This document shows, one piece after another, positions 53,670 to 63,954 of a stretch of DNA of 64,000 bases; the first letter of the stretch is position 1; each line of letters begins with the position of its first letter. The notes below the pieces were generated by a model. That model did no database searches, was not told where the DNA came from, and worked only from the letters and a program-made list of their open reading frames with translations. A program made the translations under genes and the position numbers. The stretch covers positions 348,809 to 412,808 of the forward strand of contig NZ_WUBS01000003.1 of NCBI RefSeq assembly GCF_010131535.1. Reading direction: 5' to 3'. The stretch comes from Acerihabitans arboris. Its GTDB lineage: Bacteria; Pseudomonadota; Gammaproteobacteria; Enterobacterales; Enterobacteriaceae.

Positions 53670-54583
53670 TTTAATAATTTTTTAACATATCTTAAGCTAA
53701 CAAGCATTGGAGATGTCAAGCCGATGAGGTATTTCTTTGAACCGAATTTGAGCATGCGAAATTTTATAACTTTTGAACCCCTTAATGTCATTCCATCTAA
53801 GATTCCAAAAAAAAATCTTAATGCTTTTTTATCTTTATTACAAATTGCTCGAATAATATGAACCTCAACAAAACTTAACAAGTGTTTGTTATTTGTCAAA
53901 TAATTGTTTATAAAATACTTACTCGCTTCAATATTCATACTGGCACTCATTTGATTCGAGCGTCCTTCATGAATTATCATGTAGGTGGAATTATCATAAT
54001 ACAATATTTCACCCGCATCATAGCATCGAATCCCAAGTCCCCAATCCTGATGTTTTTTCATCAAAGGATCGAATAGTGTTCCTTTATGAAATTTTTTGTC
54101 AATGGATACAGTAGACGTTCTAAAATCCCCATTATTTAAAAACAAATAATCTCTCATATCTCCATTAGAATATTCTGGCCTATAGGTAATCATTTTTTTA
54201 CTATTTATAACCGTTGTATACCCGCCAAAATATACACCATATTCAAGTGTATCCATTAATTTATTTCTATTAATTATATATTCAACAGTAAAACAATCAT
54301 CTGAATCTAGAAAAAAAACTTTTTCAAAATTTGAATTTTCAAATCCTATATTTCGTGAATGCGCCGCATTGGTTTTTTCTTTTTTTTCAATAACTTTTGC
54401 AAAAGAATATTTTTTTAAAATATTTTTGATAATGTTAATATCGTCAGATTTATCATCGACAAGAATGACTTCTACATTAAAATCGGCACTTGAATTTTTT
54501 ATGCTTTTAAGTGTCTGGTCAATATAACTTGCGCTATTATAAATTGGTATCACCACCGAAAAACTATTTCGTATTGCTCGCAT
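53666..54583 (-). CDS. GT2 glycosyltransferase
   Basis: 305 residues from an ATG at 54583, preceded by GAGGG six bases upstream. It shows FSVVIPIYNSASYIDQTL, VEVILVDDKSDDINIIK, the donor site VFFLDSDDCF and MKKHQDWGLGIRCYD. A basic C-terminal tail suits the membrane face. It is AT-rich, like its neighbours, and separated from the next GT4 gene by 160 bases. Confidence 0.88.
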   Translation of the reverse strand: MRAIRNSFSVVIPIYNSASYIDQTLKSIKNSSADFNVEVILVDDKSDDINIIKNILKKYSFAKVIEKKEKTNAAHSRNIGFENSNFEKVFFLDSDDCFTVEYIINRNKLMDTLEYGVYFGGYTTVINSKKMITYRPEYSNGDMRDYLFLNNGDFRTSTVSIDKKFHKGTLFDPLMKKHQDWGLGIRCYDAGEILYYDNSTYMIIHEGRSNQMSASMNIEASKYFINNYLTNNKHLLSFVEVHIIRAICNKDKKALRFFFGILDGMTLRGSKVIKFRMLKFGSKKYLIGLTSPMLVSLRYVKKLLK

Positions 54584-54744
54584 TAGTGCCCTCTTCAATA
54601 TACGTCATAAACTGAAACCGGTTGTTAATGGCAATAAATTTTTTTTCTGCATAACTGCATTTTAGAGAGCAAAGAATCCATAACATATTCCATGCTTTTA
54701 GAGAAAAAATTAAACAATATATTTTAACCGAATTTTCAAAAAAA

Positions 54745-55974
54745 TTATGACGTAAACTTTAATTTTAATTTTTCTGATAAATTCTTATTTAATGTCATTT
54801 CATTAAATTCATCTTCGATTTTTTTGCGGGCATTAAGCAAAACACTATGCACATCCGTTGTGCCCTGGATAATAGATTCAATTATTTCAGCTAATTTTAC
54901 ATCATCAAATTCCGGAGCCAACCAGCCACTAACACTATTTTCAACTAATTCTGGTATGCCACTATGAAATGTCGACACTACCGGCAAACCACAGGCCATT
55001 GCTTCCATCAATGCTACAGGTATCCCCTCCATATCCCCATCCGTTCCGGTAACTGAGGGCAAAAGAAAAATATCAGCTTTTGCTAAAAGGACCTTAACCG
55101 AATCTTGTGTTTTGAATCCTGAAAGCTCAACTTCGTTCTCAAGTTGTAACTTACTAATCAAACTTGTAAGCTGTCCTTTGAGAGGCCCATCGCCAATGAT
55201 TATATACCTAAATTTTATATTAAACTTTTTCAAAAGCGCGCAGGCTTTTATGGCAACGACCAATCCTTTCTTTTCATTCAAACGTGCGACACTGATTATA
55301 TTAATGGAATCTTTATTTATTAAACGAGGCTCAAAGGCAAAGTCATCTATGTTTACACCCATATGCGATACGCTAATCTTTTCAGCTGGACATCCCATTT
55401 CTTCCAATCGCGATTTCCAAAGTTTACTAATAGGTAATATTAATTCAGTTTCTGCGAATAATTTTTGATAATCATTTAAATATTTTTTTACTGTATCTTT
55501 GTGAGAGATATCGGAGCCATGGAATATCGTACAAATGGGCCCACTAATGACACCCAACTGCCTCAATTTAAGGGCAAATACTCCTTCAGTGCCAAAATGG
55601 GCAATAAATACATCCGAAATAAAGGGTCTTGGATTGAGAGCAATCACAGATGGTAAAAGTAGGTTTTTTGCATGCATACCATACTTTCTGACATTCATTG
55701 CTTTACGCACATCGCTTCGATAAAAACTCTTACCTATATTTTTTATGCGATTTATTGTTTTGCTGTTCTTACTTCTTGTTTCTTGAGGATTTAGATAATG
55801 GGTTTTTTCTTTTAAATTATATTTAATAAATTTTTCGTGTTTATTTTTAAAATTCCCTGGCCAGATCGATAAAATTTCTACATCATGCCCTATATCGATG
55901 AGCGCAGTTATTTGATTAAGCACAAATGTTTGCGATGGCAAAGGAAAGTGCGCAAGAAAGAATGTTACTTTCAA
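54745..55974 (-). CDS. GT4 glycosyltransferase
   Basis: 409 residues. The start KVTFFLAHFPLPSQTFVLNQ is that of the WcaL/AmsK group of colanic-acid transferases. C-domain ISVARLNEKKGLVVAIKAC, FIIGDGPLKGQL-like stretch, and E-X7-E in GDMEGIPVALMEAMACGLPV. First transferase after wzc, 260 bases downstream of it. Confidence 0.9.
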   Translation of the reverse strand: MKVTFFLAHFPLPSQTFVLNQITALIDIGHDVEILSIWPGNFKNKHEKFIKYNLKEKTHYLNPQETRSKNSKTINRIKNIGKSFYRSDVRKAMNVRKYGMHAKNLLLPSVIALNPRPFISDVFIAHFGTEGVFALKLRQLGVISGPICTIFHGSDISHKDTVKKYLNDYQKLFAETELILPISKLWKSRLEEMGCPAEKISVSHMGVNIDDFAFEPRLINKDSINIISVARLNEKKGLVVAIKACALLKKFNIKFRYIIIGDGPLKGQLTSLISKLQLENEVELSGFKTQDSVKVLLAKADIFLLPSVTGTDGDMEGIPVALMEAMACGLPVVSTFHSGIPELVENSVSGWLAPEFDDVKLAEIIESIIQGTTDVHSVLLNARKKIEDEFNEMTLNKNLSEKLKLKFTS

Positions 55975-56233
55975 TTTGTTTCTCCACTAGCATAAAGTAA
56001 CCACAGGCATGATTATTGTCACATCTGTGAAACTACAAAATAGATACCAATATAAATAATGCAATTTTTTCAATCTAACCTACATAGGGTTTAGGAACAA
56101 CAGATACTCATTTGGAGCTTTGAATTTTAAAAAAATTACTAAAATTATAGTAACTACATAATATATTTGACATATATAGCTACTTGTCAAAAATAATTCG
56201 AAGAACAATGCATATTCCTGAAACAAAAAACGA

Positions 56234-58399
56234 CTATTTTTTGGTTGATTTGTACTCATATTCGTAATAGCCATAGCTACTATATGCATTGCTTGCTTTT
56301 TTGTAAACAGAGTTTAGAATAACTCCTTTTACCTCAGTGCCATTTTGATCAAAGCGATTAATGCTTATTTGAATTTCTTTTAGAGTATTGACTCCATATC
56401 GAACCACCAATAATGTGGTGCCTACTAGACGGCCAATTATTGCTGCATCTGTGACAGCTAAAATTGGAGGAGTATCTATTAAAACAAAATCATATTTTGA
56501 TGATACATCAGCAAGAAACTTCTCAAATTGAGCACTCATGAGCAGCTCAGACGGATTTGGAGGAACTTGTCCGCGAGTTATAACATCAAAGCCTTCAACA
56601 CCAGCATTTTGGATACATTGTTCCGGGCTACATTGGTTGGATAATACCTCTGATAAACCAAGTTCATTATCAAGGCCTAATAATTCATGCACATATCCTT
56701 TTCTAAGGTCCGCATCTATAAACAATACTCTTTTATTCGTCTGGGCTATTAAAACGGCAAGATTTGTTCCAATAAAAGTTTTACCTATTGATGGGCTTGC
56801 GCCAGAAATCATTAAGATATTGTTCTTAGCCTCAAGCATAGCAAAATGTAGACTTGTACGTAGACTCCTAACTGCTTCGATCGCAAGGTCAGTTGGATTA
56901 CTATAAGCGAGCAGTTTTTCAGCATGCTTCTTTTTAACATTTCTATTCAAACTATTTTCGCGGTCTAATTTTTGCTGCCATTCAGAAAGCGGGACACTTG
57001 CATAAACATTAATACCGGCCTCTTCTAATTCAGCGGGGCTTTCTACACCACGATATAGAATAGTTTTAAATAAAATTATCAAGACGGAGAAAACCAGCCC
57101 AAGCACTATTGAGCCCGCAACAATGATCAGCACTTGAGGTTTTACCGCACCGGCTGTAGTAACAGCTTTATCAATAATACGGACATTGCCGACCGTGCTG
57201 GCTCGGGTGATACTTAGTTCTTGCTGCTTATTTATAAGCTGCATATATACTTCCTGCCCCGACTGGACATCACGTGTCAGTCGTAAAATCTCTTGCTGTG
57301 TTTTTGGCAGCGCGCTAACGCGATCAGAAAGCTTTTTCTTCTCATCCTCGAGCGTTTTTCTGTTTTCCAATAAAGTTCTATATGCTGGATGCTCTTTTGT
57401 ATACAGTTTTGAAATTTCAGCTTCTTTAAATGTTAACTGATTTAATTGCGAGTCAAGGTTAACAAGGCTTTCAAGAACAGAACGTGCTTCTAAAGATAAA
57501 TCTACAGAATCATTTTGTTGGCGATAATTATTTAGCTTGTCCTCGGACTCTTCTAATGTAGCTCGTACCTTGGGCACTTGTACATTAAGAAATTCTAGGC
57601 TTTTTTCTGCTTCCTCAGATTTGCGTTCTACATTCTGTAGTAAATAATTTTGAGTGATTGTATCGAGCGTTGTTTTGATAAGACTTTTGTCAGGGCCAGA
57701 GTAGACTAGTGAGAGGACTCCGGTATTTTTGCCAGTATCTTGTATTATTAAATTATTTTGGATATTAGTGATAACGTTTAAATCAGGCAACCGCGTAATA
57801 GTGAATGTAGTATTAGGCTTTGCATCTATTCCACTTACTAATAACGAATAATCACCATTTACAGCTAATTTATTGACTTCACCATTGAGTATCTCTTCAC
57901 CGTCATTATATAAAGTGTAATGTTGACTATCCTTAATAATCAGCTTTAACGGCTCATTATATTGGGCATCTGGTATGCTCAATCTTGAGATCGCTATTTT
58001 TCCAGGTTCCTCATTACTTAAACGAGACCACCCTTTACCAAATATTGGAAAGTATTTTTGTTCGATAGTCACATTCAAGCCGAGGTCGTTTACTGTTTTA
58101 CCAATCACCATTCTTGATTGGATCAATTCAATCTCTGCGGATGAATCAGGCTTCGTATTAGATAATAAGCTGCTGATATTATCCATAATCTGACTACCAG
58201 CATTCTGTTCGACCTGGACTAAAGCATTAGCTTGATAAACTGGCGTAGAAAACAAGCAGTAGAGAATTCCAAGTGTCGCAAAAAGGGATGTAATACCTAT
58301 TATCAACCATTTATGATCGATTACTGTGCCAATCAACCGGCCCAGGTCAACTTCATTGCTATCCTCTGATGAGACGGATAAATTATTTTTATTCAACAT
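56234..58399 (-). CDS. wzc: Tyrosine-protein kinase Wzc
   Basis: 721 residues. Inner-membrane polysaccharide copolymerase (Wzz domain, two membrane helices at about 30-50 and 425-445, a coiled-coil periplasmic part) fused to a cytoplasmic BY-kinase. It has Walker A GASPSIGKTFIGTNLA, Walker A' VLFIDADLRKGYVHEL and Walker B FVLIDTPPILAVTDAA. The Tyr-rich tail is NAYSSYGYYEYEYKSTKK, the autophosphorylation cluster. It governs chain length and export with Wza and Wzb. 12 bases after wzb. Confidence 0.97.
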   Translation of the reverse strand: MLNKNNLSVSSEDSNEVDLGRLIGTVIDHKWLIIGITSLFATLGILYCLFSTPVYQANALVQVEQNAGSQIMDNISSLLSNTKPDSSAEIELIQSRMVIGKTVNDLGLNVTIEQKYFPIFGKGWSRLSNEEPGKIAISRLSIPDAQYNEPLKLIIKDSQHYTLYNDGEEILNGEVNKLAVNGDYSLLVSGIDAKPNTTFTITRLPDLNVITNIQNNLIIQDTGKNTGVLSLVYSGPDKSLIKTTLDTITQNYLLQNVERKSEEAEKSLEFLNVQVPKVRATLEESEDKLNNYRQQNDSVDLSLEARSVLESLVNLDSQLNQLTFKEAEISKLYTKEHPAYRTLLENRKTLEDEKKKLSDRVSALPKTQQEILRLTRDVQSGQEVYMQLINKQQELSITRASTVGNVRIIDKAVTTAGAVKPQVLIIVAGSIVLGLVFSVLIILFKTILYRGVESPAELEEAGINVYASVPLSEWQQKLDRENSLNRNVKKKHAEKLLAYSNPTDLAIEAVRSLRTSLHFAMLEAKNNILMISGASPSIGKTFIGTNLAVLIAQTNKRVLFIDADLRKGYVHELLGLDNELGLSEVLSNQCSPEQCIQNAGVEGFDVITRGQVPPNPSELLMSAQFEKFLADVSSKYDFVLIDTPPILAVTDAAIIGRLVGTTLLVVRYGVNTLKEIQISINRFDQNGTEVKGVILNSVYKKASNAYSSYGYYEYEYKSTKK

Positions 58400-58411
58400 T
58401 CCAATCCCTAT

Positions 58412-58840
58412 TCAACTTAGTTTACTCGCCCATTTGTGTGCAGCATTATCAAGCAAAATGTAGGTAGCCTGAAAGGCTTCCAAGCTTTTGTGATATGGGT
58501 CCGATATTTCCTGTGATGTCCAATGTCCAAAAAGCATGACCTTACCTCTAGCTTCAGGCACTAATTTGCAGACTGCTTGAATATGTTTTTTCTCCATTAC
58601 CAGAATTAAATCATAGTTTCTGCAAAGTTCTTTCGTCAGTTGCTTAGCACAATGATTTTGTAGCGAAAGATCATTCTGAGCCGCAACGCTAATCGCATTA
58701 TCGTCCGCCTCGTAACCAGTTAGCGCACTAATGCCCGCAGAATCCACTATTTTATTCGGCAGATATTTTTGCAGTAATCTTTCACCGGTAGGTGATCGGC
58801 AAATATTGCCGATACATACGATTAAGATTTTATCGAACAT
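58412..58840 (-). CDS. wzb: Low-molecular-weight protein-tyrosine phosphatase
   Basis: 142 residues from an ATG at 58840. It has the active-site loop CIGNICRSPTGERLLQ, with Cys and Arg of CX5R, and the general-acid motif DPYHKSLEAF. It dephosphorylates Wzc and so cycles capsule assembly. It sits between wza and wzc with only 3 bases after wza. Confidence 0.96.
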   Translation of the reverse strand: MFDKILIVCIGNICRSPTGERLLQKYLPNKIVDSAGISALTGYEADDNAISVAAQNDLSLQNHCAKQLTKELCRNYDLILVMEKKHIQAVCKLVPEARGKVMLFGHWTSQEISDPYHKSLEAFQATYILLDNAAHKWASKLS

Positions 58841-58843
58841 CAA

Positions 58844-59986
58844 TCAATTGCTCCAAACACCAGCATTACGGCTACCGTCAGAGATTGTTCGAGTGCCACT
58901 AATTGTTGGAACCAATTGTCCGATGACGCGGTTCCAACGTGTTATAGGTGCAGTTGTAACATAGACAATATCATAAGGTTGTAATTTGAATTCTGTCCCC
59001 AAAATTAATGCGGTAGCATCGGAGAGGTCTAATTGATATACATTAGCTATCTTAGCTTTTGGACCTGCATTCCTGATTGGCCTGATTACAAATATACCTG
59101 TCGCATCCGAAGTTGTCTGGTTAATACCTTCAGCATTTCCTAATGCTTCTGTAAGAGTCATTCCACTTCTATCCATTCTTAATGTAGCCTGTTTTGTTAC
59201 TTCACCCATAACAAACACTTTAAGATCGTCATTGCGAGGTATATACAAAATATCTCCTGGATAAAGAAGACGGTTTTGATGAAGATCTCCGTTCTGCATT
59301 AATGCTTGAAGAGATATAATTTCTTCTTTACCATTATGGGTCAAAACAACATTTCTCCAGTCAGCATCAGTAGTCAGACCACCAGCTTTATTAATCGCAT
59401 CCAATATCGTCAGAGGTACGTTCGTTATAGCCTGCTCTCCCGACTTGGAGACCTCCCCGGTAACGTAGGCTTTTTGCGATCGAAATGTTGCGATACTGAC
59501 ATCTACCTGTGGGCTTTCAATATATTGCGCCAAACGATTAGATATCTCGGTTCTGACGTCGCTTACAGTGCGTCCCAAGACCTTGATTTTTCCAATATAG
59601 GGATAAAAGATTGTGCCATCCGAATGTACCCAGTTGCCAGAGTCACTCGAGCTACGATAAGTACCTGCGGGTGTTGTTAATTCAGGATGATCCCATACGA
59701 CGACACTTAACACATCGCCGACACCGATTCGATACTCGTAATTTTGTAGTTCTCGGTCGAGAGGAATATTATTTTGGGCGATAACAGGCTTGCTACGCAA
59801 CTCGTCAACTAATGCTGGTGTCATAGGAAAAACATTGACATAGCTTGCAATATTAAAATCACTATCGTCTTGTTTTATAACGGTTTTCCCACGAGTTGTC
59901 ATATTTGTGCCGGTTAGCACAGTACAACCGCTGAGCACACTGAGTGACACCAAAAGCGGCATCAACTTAAGTTTTGTTTTCATCAT
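58844..59986 (-). CDS. wza: Outer-membrane polysaccharide export lipoprotein
   Basis: 380 residues. A lipoprotein signal with lipobox LSGC (Cys 21), then [20 protein letters not shown] in the export domain, SLBB-type domains ([33 protein letters not shown]) and an amphipathic C-terminal helix ([13 protein letters not shown]) that forms the outer-membrane pore ring of eight. It is the first gene of the operon, about 630 bases downstream of the JUMPstart element. Confidence 0.97.
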   Translation of the reverse strand: MMKTKLKLMPLLVSLSVLSGCTVLTGTNMTTRGKTVIKQDDSDFNIASYVNVFPMTPALVDELRSKPVIAQNNIPLDRELQNYEYRIGVGDVLSVVVWDHPELTTPAGTYRSSSDSGNWVHSDGTIFYPYIGKIKVLGRTVSDVRTEISNRLAQYIESPQVDVSIATFRSQKAYVTGEVSKSGEQAITNVPLTILDAINKAGGLTTDADWRNVVLTHNGKEEIISLQALMQNGDLHQNRLLYPGDILYIPRNDDLKVFVMGEVTKQATLRMDRSGMTLTEALGNAEGINQTTSDATGIFVIRPIRNAGPKAKIANVYQLDLSDATALILGTEFKLQPYDIVYVTTAPITRWNRVIGQLVPTISGTRTISDGSRNAGVWSN

Positions 59987-60064
59987 TGAGTTATCATCAC
60001 TATCGCTGTTGCTCGGGTAAAAAGCGTATCCATGTCTTTGGTATCGCCTTACGCAAGGGTGTTA

Positions 60065-60344
60065 ATGCCAAAAAAAGCCCCAAAACTTAGCGCTGTTCAT
60101 CATTTTACTCGGTATGCCCTGCTCGTCTTCCGCCATGGCTCAACTCACCGAGGCACATCGCGTTTATAGCGTTATAGCTAATTGACCAAAAATAGCAGAT
60201 AAATTCAACTATAAACCTTATGTTTCTGATCATATTTGATCTGGTATTCATTTACTGGCGGTTCTCGATGCACAAGCTGCGATGTTATGCATAGAGCGTA
60301 GCCGCTTCCTTGGTGAAATGCTGGATTTCTCAGGGTTAATGTGA
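60065..60344 (+). pseudogene. Decayed gene for a small exported protein
   Basis: An ATG at 60065 with AAGG upstream leads into an A7 run. If one A were removed, the frame would encode a clear signal peptide (NLALFIILLGMPCSSSAMA). It continues AQLTEAHRVYSVIAN, then through in-frame TGA codons at 60183-60185 and 60237-60239, to MLDFSGLM and TGA at 60342. The text between stops (KIADKFNYKPYVSDHI, GIHLLAVLDAQAAM) looks like real protein. One indel and two nonsense codons imply a pseudogene. I do not recognise the family. It sits divergent to wza. Confidence 0.55.
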
Positions 60345-60617
60345 CGAAAATTTTGCTCTAAAAAATTGTCTAATCTTTTGCTAAAGGTTTAGTACTGATG
60401 GCCGATATAATCTAACGTCTTTTTTTAGCCATAGATCAGGTCATTTATTAGCCAATAAATCTACTTTTTTCATTCGAGTTTCAATCCTGGGCACGGTGTC
60501 TCTTCACGCGCACTCGTTGCTACAGCCTTTGCTTTGACTTTTTTTATAGCAAAGCACGTTGTGATTACCGGCCGGTTTAAGGCTGGGGGGTATACTCATG
60601 TCTTAGTTTCTGCCAGA

Positions 60618-60655
60618 CACGCTACCGCCCTTGGCTTGTAGCTACCAATGCACTG
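60618..60655 (-). promoter_or_regulatory. JUMPstart/ops element of the capsule operon
   Basis: On the minus strand the element runs from CAGTGCATTGGTAGC to the perfect 12-base ops GGCGGTAGCGTG (plus 60618-60629). It matches the JUMPstart consensus ahead of enterobacterial capsule, O-antigen and LPS-core operons. The ops makes RNA polymerase pause and recruits RfaH, which lets transcription continue through long operons, here about 20 kb. Confidence 0.93.
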
Positions 60656-61253
60656 GCAATCTTCTGGTCGGGATCCGGTTGTTCTCAGGGGCCAGGTTTG
60701 GTGCGCCTAACCCACTCTAGTGAGTGCTCAGTCACAAAACCGCACATTCCCTGTCTATCTCTTGACCAAAAACTAAATAATTGGCACAACATATGCCTCA
60801 TCATTGTTATACTAATTATTAATTATCTCTTTACAAGGTTTCCATGCCCCCTCCCCCGCGTTTTAGGAATAAGACTACCCTCAGGTTTGCCGCATTAAAC
60901 CTTCTGCTGGTTAAATAACCATCACCGCTGCGCTTCTTTTACGCGATCTATCTGAGAAATAACAAATTCTTATCAGTAAGCAGCCTTGATGGATTCACTT
61001 CCACTAAGCAATTTTTTAACATTAATAAAGCAACTCTATAATAAGCAGTTTGCAGGGGTTTAGGGCGCAGGTCAGTGATAGGCGTTACATATTGATTACC
61101 AATGCTAATGTTTTCTTCGTGTATCACTTTTTCCCTTTGTGTCGGCTTATGTCGTCCCTTAGTGCCCTCAGGAGCAATCATCGGTTGAGTTTTACCGCGT
61201 TACCTCCCATCATTCCCAACAGGATAATCTTTGATATAGGTAAACTACCTCTT
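60656..61253. other. Intergenic region between JUMPstart and yegH
   Basis: About 600 bases. The capsule operon promoter should be here, to the right of JUMPstart on the minus strand, and the yegH promoter toward its right end. Small frames are present without ribosome sites. No tRNA or strong terminator is seen. Confidence 0.4.
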
Positions 61254-62822
61254 ATGGAATGGATCGCCGATCCGACGATTTGGGCAGGTCTGGCTACGTT
61301 GATTGTGCTGGAACTGGTGTTGGGCATCGATAATCTGGTGTTTATCGCCATCCTGGCCGAGAAGTTGCCGCCGGGCCTGCGGGACCGGGCCAGGATCGTG
61401 GGGCTAGCCTTTGCCCTGCTGATGCGTTTGGCGCTGCTGGCGTCGATGTCGTGGCTGGTATCGTTAACCGCGCCGCTGTTTGTCGTTTCAGGACACGCCT
61501 TTAGCGCCCGCGACCTGCTTATGCTGGCCGGGGGTGTGTTTTTGATATTTAAAGCCACCATGGAGCTTAACGAGCGGTTGGAGGGCCAGGATGAAGAGGC
61601 GCGGGCGCAGCGTAAGGGCGCGCGTTTCTGGCCGGTCGTCGCGCAAATCGTTATCCTGGACGCGGTGTTCTCGATTGATTCGGTGATTACCGCGGTCGGC
61701 ATGGTGGATCACCTGGCGGTGATGATGGCGGCGGTGATGGTGGCCATCGGCGTGATGATGCTGGCAAGCAAGGCGCTGACCCGCTTTATTAACGCCCATC
61801 CCACCATCGTTATCCTTTGTTTAAGCTTTCTGCTGATGATTGGCTTTAGCCTGGTGGCGGACGGTTTTGGTTATCATATTCCCAAAGGCTACCTGTACGC
61901 CGCCATCGGCTTCTCGGTAACCATAGAAGCGTTAAACCAGTTGGCGCAGTTTAACCGCCGGCGGTTCCTGTCCTCATCTGTGCCATTGCGCCAGCGCACC
62001 GCCGAGGCGGTACTGCGCATGCTGAATGGTAAACATGAAGAGGCGCAGCTGGACGCGCAAACCTCCGCCCTGATTGCCGATAGCGACGGCGAGGGGCAGG
62101 AGGTGTTTAACGAGCAGGAACGGCGTATGATCGAACGGGTGTTGGGCATGGCCCAGCGCACCGTCAGCAGCGTGATGACCTCGCGCCATGATATTGAGCA
62201 TATCGATTTACGCGATCCTCCTGAGGTGATTATCCCGCTGCTGGAAAATAACCAGCATACGCGCCTGGTGATCACCGAGGATAGCGCTTCCAACGAGCCG
62301 TTGGGCGTGGTGCATGTTATCGACCTGCTGACCCAGCAGTTGCGCAACGAGCCGCTGAACCTGCGATCGCTGATTCGCCAGCCGCTGGTGTTTCACGAGC
62401 AACTGTCGCTGCTGCTGGCGCTGGAGCAGTTTCGCGAGGCGCATACGCATTTTGCCTTTATTGTCGATGAGTTCGGCTCGGTGGAGGGCATTATTACCCT
62501 GAGCGACGTGATGGAAACCATTGCCGGCAATCTGCCGCTGGAAAACGAAGTGGTCGACCCGCGTCATGACATCGTGCAGCACGACGACGGCACCCTGACG
62601 GTGAACGGTTACCTGCCGCTGGAGGATTTGGTCGGTTATATCGACATTCCATTGGAGGAACGGCGGGAATACCATACCCTGGCGGGATTGCTGATGGAGC
62701 ATACGCAGGCAATCCCCAAGGAAGGCGACACCCTGCGTATTGATAACTATTTATTCGAGATACTGGAAGTCGAGAGCCACCGCATTTTAAAAGTGTGGAT
62801 TACACCTTCTGTCACGAGTTAG
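61254..62822 (+). CDS. yegH: TerC-family membrane protein with CBS and CorC/HlyC domains
   Basis: 522 residues from an ATG at 61254, where homology to YegH begins ([20 protein letters not shown]); the frame is open 68 codons further up but not used. The TerC-like part (about 1-240) has seven membrane helices with the acidic [17 protein letters not shown] and [18 protein letters not shown] domains are at about 300-420 ([33 protein letters not shown]) and a CorC/HlyC transporter-associated domain ends it. It is in the E. coli position, next to wza. Function is not established; metal export is suspected for the family. Confidence 0.95.
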   Translation: MEWIADPTIWAGLATLIVLELVLGIDNLVFIAILAEKLPPGLRDRARIVGLAFALLMRLALLASMSWLVSLTAPLFVVSGHAFSARDLLMLAGGVFLIFKATMELNERLEGQDEEARAQRKGARFWPVVAQIVILDAVFSIDSVITAVGMVDHLAVMMAAVMVAIGVMMLASKALTRFINAHPTIVILCLSFLLMIGFSLVADGFGYHIPKGYLYAAIGFSVTIEALNQLAQFNRRRFLSSSVPLRQRTAEAVLRMLNGKHEEAQLDAQTSALIADSDGEGQEVFNEQERRMIERVLGMAQRTVSSVMTSRHDIEHIDLRDPPEVIIPLLENNQHTRLVITEDSASNEPLGVVHVIDLLTQQLRNEPLNLRSLIRQPLVFHEQLSLLLALEQFREAHTHFAFIVDEFGSVEGIITLSDVMETIAGNLPLENEVVDPRHDIVQHDDGTLTVNGYLPLEDLVGYIDIPLEERREYHTLAGLLMEHTQAIPKEGDTLRIDNYLFEILEVESHRILKVWITPSVTS

Positions 62823-62984
62823 AACCAAGACATGTCAAGATACTGATAACACACCTTAAAACCCAAACTTTGGGCTATGCCAAGCGTTAGGGTGCTGGAT
62901 TTGATTGATCTCTTCCCATTAAACAGGACCAAGCTAACCTGAGGTTTTCTGCCCTTCTTTTCCTTAAAAAGAGGCAATCCAGCC

Positions 62985-63890
62985 ATGAAAAAGATCCGCT
63001 GTACCGAAGAGCAAATTGCTTTTGCCCTGAAGCAGGCCGAAACCGGCACACAGGTGGGTGAAGTGTGCCGAAAGATGGGTATCTCTGAAGCCACTTTTTA
63101 TAATTGGGGAAAAAGAAATTCGGCGGGATGGGCGTAACGGAGCTGCGTCGTCTGCGGCAGCTTGAAGATGAAAATCCACGTCTAAAACGGCTGGTTGCCG
63201 ACCTGAGTCTCGATAAGGAAATGCTGCAAGAGGTACTGAAAAAAGTTTTAAGGCCGGCTCAAAGCGCGAAATAGTCGTATTTTTGCAAGACGCATATCGA
63301 GTGGTCGTGAGGCGGTCTTGTCGGCTGGCGATGATAAGTCGTACGGTTTATGGCTGTCATTTTTGTCGTGATGATCGTTCGGTAACGATGCATATCCGGG
63401 AAATAGCGGAAACCCGCATCCGTTATGGCTGCCCGCTCATACATATCCAGTTGAGACGCGAAGGCTGGGTCAATAATCATAAAAAAACTCATCGTATTTA
63501 TTGCCAGGAAGGACTGAATCTACGGCGAAAACGCCCCCGTCGCCAAGTGAGTGCGGCGCACCGACTTGAACGACCATTGTTATCAACTCCGGATCAATGC
63601 TGGAGCATGGATTTCGCTGCTGATATCTTTTTAACGGGCGCCGGTTTAAGGCGTTAACTGTGGTCGAAAATTTTAGTCGGGAATGCCTGGTGATCCATGC
63701 CGGCCAGTCGCTCTAGAGCGTGGATGTGGTGGCGGTGATAGAGCACCTGAGATTGATGCACAATCGTGTACCAATAAGGATCCAGGCCGACAATGGCAGC
63801 GAATTTATCTCAAAAGCGCTGGATAGAGGGGCGTACGAAAATAAGGTCACCATGGACTTCTCACGCCCAGGTGTGCCTGTAAGTATCCCG
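62985..63890 (+). mobile_element. IS3-family element remnant (IS407-like), frameshifted
   Basis: OrfA begins at ATG 62985 (MKKIRCTEEQIAFALKQAET, VCRKMGISEATFYNW). It is broken by a frameshift at about 63110, after which the frame FGGMGVTELRRLRQLEDEN runs on to VADLSLDKEMLQEVLKK. OrfB follows (VVRRSCRLAMISRTVYGC, YGCPLIHIQLRREGW, STPDQCWSMDF) but stops at about 63656. It resumes (VVENFSRECLVIHAGQSL, then RIQADNGSEFISKALD) and is truncated at about 63880, before the last catalytic Glu. Dead copy. Confidence 0.88.
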
Positions 63891-63954
63891 TATAACAGAG
63901 CCAGTTACTTTTAGAGATCTTCCGGCATAATGAAGATGCCAACGAGGAGATCAC

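Noticed and set aside
61050..61253. 68-residue N-terminal extension of yegH
   Set aside because: The family starts at MEWIADP; the extension is not conserved in character.
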